Of a DNA stretch of 64,000 nt, positions 57,742 to 64,000 are shown piece by piece (position 1 is the first letter of the stretch; the number at the start of each line of letters is the position of its first letter). The translations under genes were made by a program, and so were the position numbers. Below the pieces are notes generated by a model. That model made no database searches, was not told the origin of the DNA, and saw nothing but the letters and a program-made list of their open reading frames with translations. The DNA lies in the NCBI RefSeq assembly GCF_019443285.1, contig NZ_CP080327.1, positions 1,608,001 through 1,672,000 on the forward strand, in the 5' to 3' direction. This stretch comes from Aquisediminimonas profunda. Lineage in GTDB: Bacteria > Pseudomonadota > Alphaproteobacteria > Sphingomonadales > Sphingomonadaceae.

Positions 57742-59079
57742 TCAACGGCTTCCCTTGCGGGTGCCTGTTGAAACCGCCGTTTGTGTCCGGGGCAGGCGGC
57801 TCAGGGTTTCCAGCGCATAATGAAGCTGGAAGTCCTTGATGCCTTGCGCCTTTAGCTGATCGGCAGTGGCCGTAAAGCGTGGATCGGGCTTCGTGTCCGC
57901 TTCAAGGACGGAATTGTCGACCTTGCTCTCGTTGATGAGATGGCGGCTGAGGTCTGCTTCCCGGAAGCGTGGCCGCGCCTTGTAATCCGGGTCGGACAAT
58001 TGCGGCACGGCAATATCCGGTTCGATTCCGCCTTCCTGCACGCTGCGGTTCGATGGCGTGTAATAGCGCGCGGTGGTCAGGCGCAGTGCGCTGGTGTCGT
58101 CGAGCTGGATCAGTGTCTGGACGGAGCCCTTGCCAAAGCTGCGTTCGCCCATGACAAGTGCACGGTGCTGGTCCTGAAGCGCCCCGGCCACGATCTCCGC
58201 TGCAGAGGCGGAACCGGCATCCACGAGGACGATGATCGGAAGGCCATGCGCCATATCCCCCGGACGGGCATAATAGCGTTCGATATCGCGGCGGTTGCGT
58301 CCGCGCTGCGACACAATCTCGCCGCGCTCAAGGAATGCATCGGAGACTTCGATGGCCTGATCGAGCAAGCCCCCCGGGTTTGAACGCAGGTCAACGATAT
58401 AGCCCGTCGGCAAGTGGCCGAGCGACTTTTCGATGCTTACCAGCGCAGAACGGACATCGGCACCAACGCTCTTTGAAAAGCCGTTGATGTTGATGATGCC
58501 GATATTCTTCTGCACTTCCCACTTCACCGGCTTGATCTCGATGATCTGGCGCGTGATCGTCACGTCGAACGGCTTGTCGCGGCCTGGGCGAACGACTGTC
58601 AGGCGGATGCTGGTGCCCGGCGTTCCGCGCATCTTGTCCACCGCTTCGTCGAGTGTGCCGCCATAGATCAGGACGCCGTCCAGATGCGTGATATAGTCGC
58701 CCGCCTTCACCCCTGCCTTGTCGGCCGGAGAATCCTCGGTAGGCGCGATGACCTTAACGGCGCCGTCCTCAAGCGAGACCGTCAGCCCCAGCCCGCCGTA
58801 ATTGCCGTCCGTCTGCACACGCATATTCTCGAAATCGCGGGCGTCGAGATAGGAAGAATGCGGATCGAGGCTCGCCAGCATGCCATTGATCGCACCCTTG
58901 ATCAGGGCCTTGTCATCAACCTTGTCGACATAGTCTGCACGGACACGTTCGAATACGGCAAGGAACTGGTCCATCTCGCGATAGGTGTTCGCATCGACCG
59001 ATGCCATGCCCGCGGTCGCCGCCGGGATCAGGGCAACACCGGAAACAAGGAGGGCGGCACGCAGGAAATCACTCTTCAT
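57742..59079 (-). CDS. ctpA: Carboxy-terminal processing protease CtpA (S41)
   Basis: A 445-residue exported protease with a signal peptide (FLRAALLVSGVALIPAATAG). A PDZ domain (GGLGLTVSLEDGAVKVIAPTEDSPADKAG) is followed by the S41 core, with the catalytic serine in VDAGSASAAEIVAGAL and lysine in GERSFGKGSVQTL. It trims periplasmic proteins and peptidoglycan hydrolases, controlling envelope turnover. The ATG at 59079 begins the signal peptide with AAGAG upstream. It leads the minus-strand ctpA-dsbB-coq7-small secreted-dgcA unit. Confidence 0.95.
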   Translation of the reverse strand: MKSDFLRAALLVSGVALIPAATAGMASVDANTYREMDQFLAVFERVRADYVDKVDDKALIKGAINGMLASLDPHSSYLDARDFENMRVQTDGNYGGLGLTVSLEDGAVKVIAPTEDSPADKAGVKAGDYITHLDGVLIYGGTLDEAVDKMRGTPGTSIRLTVVRPGRDKPFDVTITRQIIEIKPVKWEVQKNIGIININGFSKSVGADVRSALVSIEKSLGHLPTGYIVDLRSNPGGLLDQAIEVSDAFLERGEIVSQRGRNRRDIERYYARPGDMAHGLPIIVLVDAGSASAAEIVAGALQDQHRALVMGERSFGKGSVQTLIQLDDTSALRLTTARYYTPSNRSVQEGGIEPDIAVPQLSDPDYKARPRFREADLSRHLINESKVDNSVLEADTKPDPRFTATADQLKAQGIKDFQLHYALETLSRLPRTQTAVSTGTRKGSR

Positions 59080-59190
59080 TTTGAACACTCTTAGCTGGCT
59101 TTTGCCGCTTTTAGCGCACCCGGGCCGAAAACGGAACCAGCGTTGTAGACACAATGATTTCATGTTCGAAACGCCATTCGACGAACTGCA

Positions 59191-59649
59191 TCATTGGCCG
59201 ACGGGCCGCCTTGGACGTTGTTTGGCCGAAATCGATTTGATCAAGATCTTTCCCGGCCCGTTCGAATCAAGCGGACGCTTCGCCTTGGCTATTGCAGTGG
59301 CCAACAAGGCCTGCATATCAGGATGGTTGAGCATTTCCGGCTCCACAAGGCGGATACTGCGGACCTGACGACCTGAACCGCCAAGAAGTTTGTGTGGATC
59401 ATCGAGTTCAGCGCCGTGCAGGAAGAATAGTGATACCCAGCGTGGATAGGCCGCAATTGAAACGATCACGTCGCTCGCCTTTTCGGTGGCCCCGAAACCC
59501 ACGGCCAACGCATTATAGTTGTCATAGACGAGCAGGTTCGCGCTGGGCAATTGGCGGCGCATGATCCCAATGGCAGCGTGCATCTGCGCTTCGACTTCGC
59601 GCGAGTAGCGGGCAATGAAGCCATCGAGTTCACGGCTACCGGTCGACAT
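59191..59649 (-). CDS. DUF1801 (YdhG/YdeI-like) domain protein
   Basis: A 152-residue small alpha-beta protein. MSTGSRELDGFIARYSREVE is followed by LLVYDNYNALAVGFGATEKA, a strand-rich middle (VSLFFLHGAELDDPHKLLGG) and a basic C-terminus. This pattern fits the DUF1801 fold, which is structurally like MoaC/frataxin-like domains. Its function is unknown. AAGGAG upstream of the ATG at 59649 fixes the start. It is divergent from priA with 49 bases between them. Confidence 0.82.
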   Translation of the reverse strand: MSTGSRELDGFIARYSREVEAQMHAAIGIMRRQLPSANLLVYDNYNALAVGFGATEKASDVIVSIAAYPRWVSLFFLHGAELDDPHKLLGGSGRQVRSIRLVEPEMLNHPDMQALLATAIAKAKRPLDSNGPGKILIKSISAKQRPRRPVGQ

Positions 59650-59698
59650 TATGAAACTCCTTACACTGGGCCGTGTTAAGGCGCTAGGAACGTGCGGC

Positions 59699-61867
59699 AT
59701 GACTCGCGCTCGCGTCCTCCTTCTCAATCCCGCCCTCGGCCCGCTCGATTATCGCGTGCCGCATGGCATGACAGTGGAGCCGGGCAGCATCGTGCTTGCG
59801 CCTTTGGGGCCGCGTCAGATGATCGGGGTGGTCTGGGAAGAGGATGCCATGCCGTCCGATGCCGAAGTGGGCGACAACCGGCTTCGCAACCTCCTCCAGG
59901 TCTATGAAATTCCGCCCATCGGAGCGCCGCTCAGGCGGTTGGTCGAGTGGACTGCCAATTATTACCTTGCCCCGCCAGCTGCCGTGTTGCGCATGGCCCT
60001 GTCATCGGCCGCCGCGCTTGAAGGTGCGCCGACCGTTGTCGAATATCGGCTGACAGGCAGGGCGCCCGACAAGATGACGGTGCAGAGGGCACAGGCACTG
60101 GAACGGATTGGCGAGCGTCAGGGGCTGATCCGCGAGCTCGCGACAATTGCCGATGTGTCGGACGGTGTCATCCGCGGGCTGGTGAAGTTGGGCGCCATCG
60201 AGGCGGTCGAGGTCTCGCTGGAAACCCCCTTTCTGGCGCCCGATCCCGATTTTGCCCCGCCCGACTTGTCGGAAGAGCAAGCGGCAGCGTCAGACTGGCT
60301 TGTCGATGCCGTCAAGTCCCGGGACTTTGCGCCTGTGCTGCTGGACGGCGTGACGGGCTCGGGAAAAACTGAAGTCTATTTCGAGGCAATCGCCCAGGCC
60401 CTGCGGATGGACCGTCAGACTCTGGTCCTGCTGCCGGAAATCGCCCTGACCGAACCGTTCCTGCGGCGCTTCGAGGCGCGCTTCGGCCATGCACCGGTGG
60501 CCTGGCATTCAGACCTTCGCCAATCCCAGCGCAGGCGGGCCTGGCGCGCCATTTCGAAGGGCGAAGCGCTTGTGACGGTTGGTGCGCGCTCCGCCCTGTT
60601 CCTGCCATATCGCAACCTCGGCCTCATCATTGTGGACGAAGCGCACGAAGCGAGCTTCAAGCAGGAAGAAGGCGTGCAATATCATGCCCGGGATGTCGCC
60701 GTCATGCGCGGTCGGTTCGAAGGATGCCCGGTCATTCTGGCCAGTGCGACGCCCGCGATCGAAACGCGCCAGCAAGTCGCTCTCGGCCGTTATGCGGAAC
60801 TCAAGCTGCCGGAGCGGCACGGCACGGCAGAGATGCCCGAAATCACGGCAATCGATCTCACCCAGGACCCGCCTGAGAGGGGCCGCTGGCTGGCGCCGAC
60901 GCTTGTCCGCGCGATGCAGGAGACGCTTGAACGGGAAGAGCAATCGCTTCTTTTCCTCAACCGCAGGGGCTTTGCGCCATTGACGCTGTGCAGGCACTGC
61001 GGGCACCGCTTCCAATGCCCCAATTGCACGGCATGGATGGTCGAGCATCGTTTGCTCCAGCGCCTTCAGTGTCATCATTGCGGTCATAACATGCCACCGC
61101 CGCGGGCCTGCCCGGAATGTCATGAGGAAGACGCACTTGTCGCATGCGGACCTGGTGTCGAGCGGATTGCGGACGAAGTCGCCCTGCTGTTTCCCGAAGC
61201 CCGCCGCGCCATCGTGACATCGGATACGCTCTGGTCTCCCGCGAAGGCCGCCGAGTTCGTCGGCAAGATGGAAGCGGGGGAGATCGACATCGTGATCGGC
61301 ACCCAGCTTGTGACCAAGGGCTATCATTTTCCCAACCTGACGCTGGTCGGCGTTGTCGATGCGGACCTGGGGTTGCAGGGCGGGGACCTTCGCGCAGCGG
61401 AGCGCAGCTTTCAGCAGATTGCACAGGTGGCCGGGCGGGCAGGGCGGGGTGAGAAGCCGGGGCATGTTTACGTCCAGACCCATGAGCCGTCTGCGCCCGT
61501 CATTCGCGCCCTAGTCTCTGGCGATGCCGAGAGTTTTTACGCGGCTGAAACCGAAAGTCGGCGTGAAGCTGGGGCGCCGCCCTTTGGACGGTTTGCGGGG
61601 ATCATCGTTTCCTCGGAAAGCATGAAGGACGCGCAGGATACGGCGCAGCAGATCGGCAAGTCTGCGCCGCTGGTCGAAGGGATGCATGTCTATGGCCCGG
61701 CGCCGGCACCGCTTGCGATGTTGCGCGGGCGTCATCGTCAGCGCTTGCTGGTCCACGCACGCCGCGCGCTCGACGTGCAGGACGTCATCCGCGACTGGCT
61801 TGGCGCGCTGGAATGGCCGCGATCAGTCAGGGTGAGTGTAGACGTCGATCCTTACAGTTTTGTTTGA
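59699..61867 (+). CDS. priA: Primosomal helicase PriA
   Basis: A 722-residue 3'-5' helicase that restarts collapsed replication forks. The N-terminal DNA-binding domain ends near residue 185. Walker A is DGVTGSGKTEVYF. DEAH is in LIIVDEAHEASFKQEEG. The two zinc motifs are CRHCGHRFQCPNC and CHHCG...CPEC. The C-terminal helicase motif V/VI part includes QVAGRAGRGEKPG. The ATG at 59699 begins the conserved ARVLLLNPALGPLDY. It ends directly against the ferritin-like gene in TGATCA. Confidence 0.97.
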   Translation: MTRARVLLLNPALGPLDYRVPHGMTVEPGSIVLAPLGPRQMIGVVWEEDAMPSDAEVGDNRLRNLLQVYEIPPIGAPLRRLVEWTANYYLAPPAAVLRMALSSAAALEGAPTVVEYRLTGRAPDKMTVQRAQALERIGERQGLIRELATIADVSDGVIRGLVKLGAIEAVEVSLETPFLAPDPDFAPPDLSEEQAAASDWLVDAVKSRDFAPVLLDGVTGSGKTEVYFEAIAQALRMDRQTLVLLPEIALTEPFLRRFEARFGHAPVAWHSDLRQSQRRRAWRAISKGEALVTVGARSALFLPYRNLGLIIVDEAHEASFKQEEGVQYHARDVAVMRGRFEGCPVILASATPAIETRQQVALGRYAELKLPERHGTAEMPEITAIDLTQDPPERGRWLAPTLVRAMQETLEREEQSLLFLNRRGFAPLTLCRHCGHRFQCPNCTAWMVEHRLLQRLQCHHCGHNMPPPRACPECHEEDALVACGPGVERIADEVALLFPEARRAIVTSDTLWSPAKAAEFVGKMEAGEIDIVIGTQLVTKGYHFPNLTLVGVVDADLGLQGGDLRAAERSFQQIAQVAGRAGRGEKPGHVYVQTHEPSAPVIRALVSGDAESFYAAETESRREAGAPPFGRFAGIIVSSESMKDAQDTAQQIGKSAPLVEGMHVYGPAPAPLAMLRGRHRQRLLVHARRALDVQDVIRDWLGALEWPRSVRVSVDVDPYSFV

Positions 61868-62362
61868 TCAGGCTTCAAGCATCGCGGCTGCTTTCAGCAG
61901 GCGGTGGGCATGATCGCTCTCTTCCCCAGCGTTGAGACGTAAAAGGGCGGCGGCTTCCGGGTTGCTCATATTGTCTGCCCAAGTGGTGTAGAGCTTGTCT
62001 CCGGCGAATTCCGCTTCCGCAGTCTTCCTCAATCCTTCTGCAGTCAGGGTCGCGCGCGGGAAATCGCCCGTCAGATAAGGATTCTCGTGCGCAGCGGGTG
62101 CCGGGAAATCCTCACCGGACAGGATTTTGATTGCGGCGCTCACGCGGCGGGCATGCCTCATTTCCTCATGCCCGTTCTCGATCAACAGAGCACGGACGCC
62201 TTCATGGGCAGAGCCTTCTGCGCTCGCTTCATAGAGCGTCTGGCCCGCGGCTTCGATGAGGACCATGACCTTGAGATCGTCAACGCTCGGGGCCGTCAGT
62301 GCGTTGATATGGGCAAAGGCTTCACCAAGTGTCTGGGGTGCGCCGTTGGGGATAGGTGTCAT
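61868..62362 (-). CDS. Ferritin-like di-iron protein
   Basis: A 164-residue four-helix protein. Ligand-like clusters are E37 (VMVLIEAAGQTLYE), E67 and H70 (NGHEEMRHARR), an acid cluster near TAEAEFAGDKLY, and NAGEESDHAHRLL at the end. This resembles ferritin-like/rubrerythrin-fold proteins of unknown role rather than bacterioferritin. AGGAGA lies seven bases upstream of the ATG. It may store iron or destroy peroxide; no rubredoxin domain is present. Confidence 0.83.
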   Translation of the reverse strand: MTPIPNGAPQTLGEAFAHINALTAPSVDDLKVMVLIEAAGQTLYEASAEGSAHEGVRALLIENGHEEMRHARRVSAAIKILSGEDFPAPAAHENPYLTGDFPRATLTAEGLRKTAEAEFAGDKLYTTWADNMSNPEAAALLRLNAGEESDHAHRLLKAAAMLEA

Positions 62363-62406
62363 GCTCGCTCTCCTGTTCGCACCCCGTCTAGCCTCGAAAG
62401 TCGCAG

Positions 62407-63432
62407 CTATGCAACGCTCTCCCGCTTCAGCAATTCCTGTTTGATAGGCAGCCCATAGGCATAGCCTCCCATTGAGCCGTCGGTGCGAATGACGCGGTGG
62501 CAGGGGATGAGCACTGCCACTCGGTTCGCCCCATTGGCTGATCCGGCGGCGCGCACGGCCTTTGGCTTGCCAACCGCAGCCGCAATCTGGGCGTAGGTCC
62601 GCGTTTCACCTGGTGGAATTTTCGTGAGTTCCTGCCAAACCGCTTGCTGGAACGCTGTACCGGCAATGTCGAGAGGAAGGCGCGGCATGGCGCGGGGGTG
62701 TTCAACTGCTGCAACAGCCCCTTCGACCAGAGCAGACAATTTCGCACCGCCGTGTTCGACCGTCGCCTTCGGGAAATGTTCGCGAACGTCAGCTTCGCCT
62801 TCGTTGAAAGACAAACGGCATATTCCCTTGTCCGTCGCTGCGATCAGCATAGGCCCGAGCGTCGTTTGGGCGACCGCCCAGCGGATCGTCACGCCAGCCC
62901 CTCCATTCTTCCAGGCGCTTGGCGTCATTCCGAGCCTCCGGCCTGTTTCGGCATAAAAGCGGCTAGGTCCTGAATAGCCCGCTTCGTATATTGCGTCGGT
63001 GACCCGGCCATTGGCCTTGAGTGCTGCTTCCGCCCGCTTTGTCCGAAGGGTGCGCCAATAGGCAGATGGCGTCACACCGGTTTCGCGCTTGAAGAGGCGA
63101 TGGAAATGGTGCGGTGCATAGCCGACTGCGCGAGCGAGCTCTGCAAGCGACAGGGATTCCTCTGCGTCTTTGATCAGTTGCAGGGCCTTGTTCACAGCCT
63201 CGCGGTCGCGGCCGATCTCGTCCGGCTTGCAACGCTGGCAGGCGCGATAACCGGCAACGCGCGCTTCGGCTGGTGTGCTGAAGAACTCCACATTCTCCCG
63301 CAAGGGCCGCCTCGCCGGACAGCTGGGCTTGCAATAGATGCCGGTGGTTTTCACAGCGCCGACAAACTGGCCGTCAAGACTCCGGTCACGCCGGTCGAAG
63401 GCTGCAAAGGCAAAATCAGGATCCAAGAACAT
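62407..63432 (-). CDS. ada: Bifunctional Ada: methylphosphotriester/O6-methylguanine repair and regulator
   Basis: A 341-residue full-length Ada. The N-terminal zinc domain has C34, C38, C65 and C68 (YCKPSC ... ACQRCKP); C34 is the usual methyl acceptor from phosphotriesters that activates the protein. An AraC-type HTH part follows (HHFHRLFKRETGVTP). The C-terminal methyltransferase domain has the acceptor cysteine C311 in VLIPCHRVIR. It accepts methyl groups irreversibly and, once methylated, activates the adaptive response. Its start overlaps the stop of the DUF1203 gene by one base (TGATG). Confidence 0.96.
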   Translation of the reverse strand: MFLDPDFAFAAFDRRDRSLDGQFVGAVKTTGIYCKPSCPARRPLRENVEFFSTPAEARVAGYRACQRCKPDEIGRDREAVNKALQLIKDAEESLSLAELARAVGYAPHHFHRLFKRETGVTPSAYWRTLRTKRAEAALKANGRVTDAIYEAGYSGPSRFYAETGRRLGMTPSAWKNGGAGVTIRWAVAQTTLGPMLIAATDKGICRLSFNEGEADVREHFPKATVEHGGAKLSALVEGAVAAVEHPRAMPRLPLDIAGTAFQQAVWQELTKIPPGETRTYAQIAAAVGKPKAVRAAGSANGANRVAVLIPCHRVIRTDGSMGGYAYGLPIKQELLKRESVA

Positions 63433-63899
63433 CAGGAGCGCTCCACGCGCGCAGCAAAGCAGCCGTGCGCAGCGTTATGTGCATCAATATAGGCAATGTC
63501 GGGGCTGCTGAACAGTCCTCGGATCTTTGCATCGGCTTCTCCCGGCATGGCGAGTGCCGCATTCCGCAGCATTCCGTCTGCGTCGAAGGCGCGCAGGCCA
63601 AGGGGGCGACCCTCAAAGACCGGCGGTGCATCATCCTCGAAACGCGCCGCCTCACGTGCATTCTCCCGCACATAGATTGCATAGGCGGAGCGATAAGGCG
63701 TTGCCACGTCATGGCTTGTATAATTCAGCAATATCAACGTCTCGCCTGCCTTCGCATCCTCAAGGCTGACGCGGCACGGAAATCCGCGGTCGGCAGTTGC
63801 CGTAACGCGCATTGCACCATGGGCAGAAAGTTCCGCTTCGTCGAGGTTGAACAGCGGCGCGAATTTGTCCGGGTTCAGTCCATTGATCTGATAGGTCAT
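63432..63899 (-). CDS. DUF1203 domain protein
   Basis: A 155-residue soluble protein. ITGLNP-like start (YQINGLNPDKFAPLF), RGFPCRVSLEDAKAGETLILLNY in the middle and NAAHGCFAARVERS at the end. Two cysteines (in GFPCRVS and HGCFAAR) are conserved-looking; no enzyme motif is recognised. The ATG at 63899 is preferred over one at 63911. It is upstream of ada with a 1-base overlap, so it is the first gene of a two-gene operon whose 5' end lies about 100 bases from the window end. Confidence 0.82.
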   Translation of the reverse strand: MTYQINGLNPDKFAPLFNLDEAELSAHGAMRVTATADRGFPCRVSLEDAKAGETLILLNYTSHDVATPYRSAYAIYVRENAREAARFEDDAPPVFEGRPLGLRAFDADGMLRNAALAMPGEADAKIRGLFSSPDIAYIDAHNAAHGCFAARVERS

Positions 63900-64000
63900 G
63901 TCGGTCTCCATATGAGGGTGTGGAGCCTCATTGGCGCATTGCGCAGCGGTGTGCGTCCCGAAGCTTGCGCTCAAACTTTTGCTATCTGCCATCCCTTAAA

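Overview
The window is a gene-dense stretch of a high-GC alphaproteobacterial chromosome. Gene content and protein style (mdh-sucD-sucA-sucB-lpdA order, ECF sigma with an NrsF-type anti-sigma, MerC plus Fur/Zur pair, alanine-rich N-terminal extension on S9, TamA/TamB pair, several small proteins that look sphingomonad-specific) suggest Sphingomonadales, near Sphingopyxis/Sphingorhabdus/Sphingomonas. The genus is an inference. No IS element, integrase, prophage or CRISPR array is visible. Coding density is very high and many neighbouring genes overlap by 1-4 nt.

Layout. 1-308: start of groES (cut by the window edge) with a CIRCE operator. 375-3040: MATE exporter divergent from an ECF sigma/NrsF metal-stress module. 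3118-5531: sppA and an acetyltransferase. 5532-14457 (minus): a TCA-cycle operon mdh-sucD-sucA-sucB-lpdA continuing into an alpha/beta hydrolase and a TRIC-type channel; sucC is missing and two intergenic gaps hold REP-like inverted pairs. 14653-17262: FrnE-like oxidoreductase, rlmE-ppx, tRNA-Gln. 17467-20136: a universal stress protein and two divergent L,D-transpeptidases. 20166-24680 (minus): bamD-recN-ligA, with a REP-like palindrome inside ligA. 24741-30049: manA, yajC-secD-secF, a monooxygenase-fold protein and rplM-rpsI. 30251-33978: sterol-desaturase-like enzyme, SDR, heme A synthase and a merC-zur pair.

33975-38804 (minus) is the most unusual part: six tightly packed genes run thiolase, 3-hydroxyacyl-CoA dehydrogenase-like SDR, acyl-CoA thioesterase, a divergent Lgt-like membrane protein, a radical SAM protein with the cysteine layout of the tetraether lipid synthase (Tes) family, and a small two-helix membrane protein. 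This combination suggests an undescribed radical-based lipid (or lipid-anchor) modification system fed by acyl-CoA metabolism. An inverted repeat like acyl-CoA-degradation operators lies upstream.

38930-49155: nitroreductase, tamA-tamB, a divergent S24/LexA-like repressor unit with three operator-like dyads and two small genes, a membrane protein and an MscS channel. 49152-54476: putA, MaoC hydratase, thiolase, carboxymuconolactone-decarboxylase-like protein. 54473-55410: soxR with a SoxR box divergent from a glyoxalase-fold gene. 55397-59079 (minus): ctpA-dsbB-coq7-small four-Cys secreted protein-dgcA, the last apparently starting at CTG. 59191-63899: DUF1801 protein, priA, ferritin-like protein, ada and a DUF1203 protein.

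Family assignments rest on motifs and recall of family members; no database search was run.
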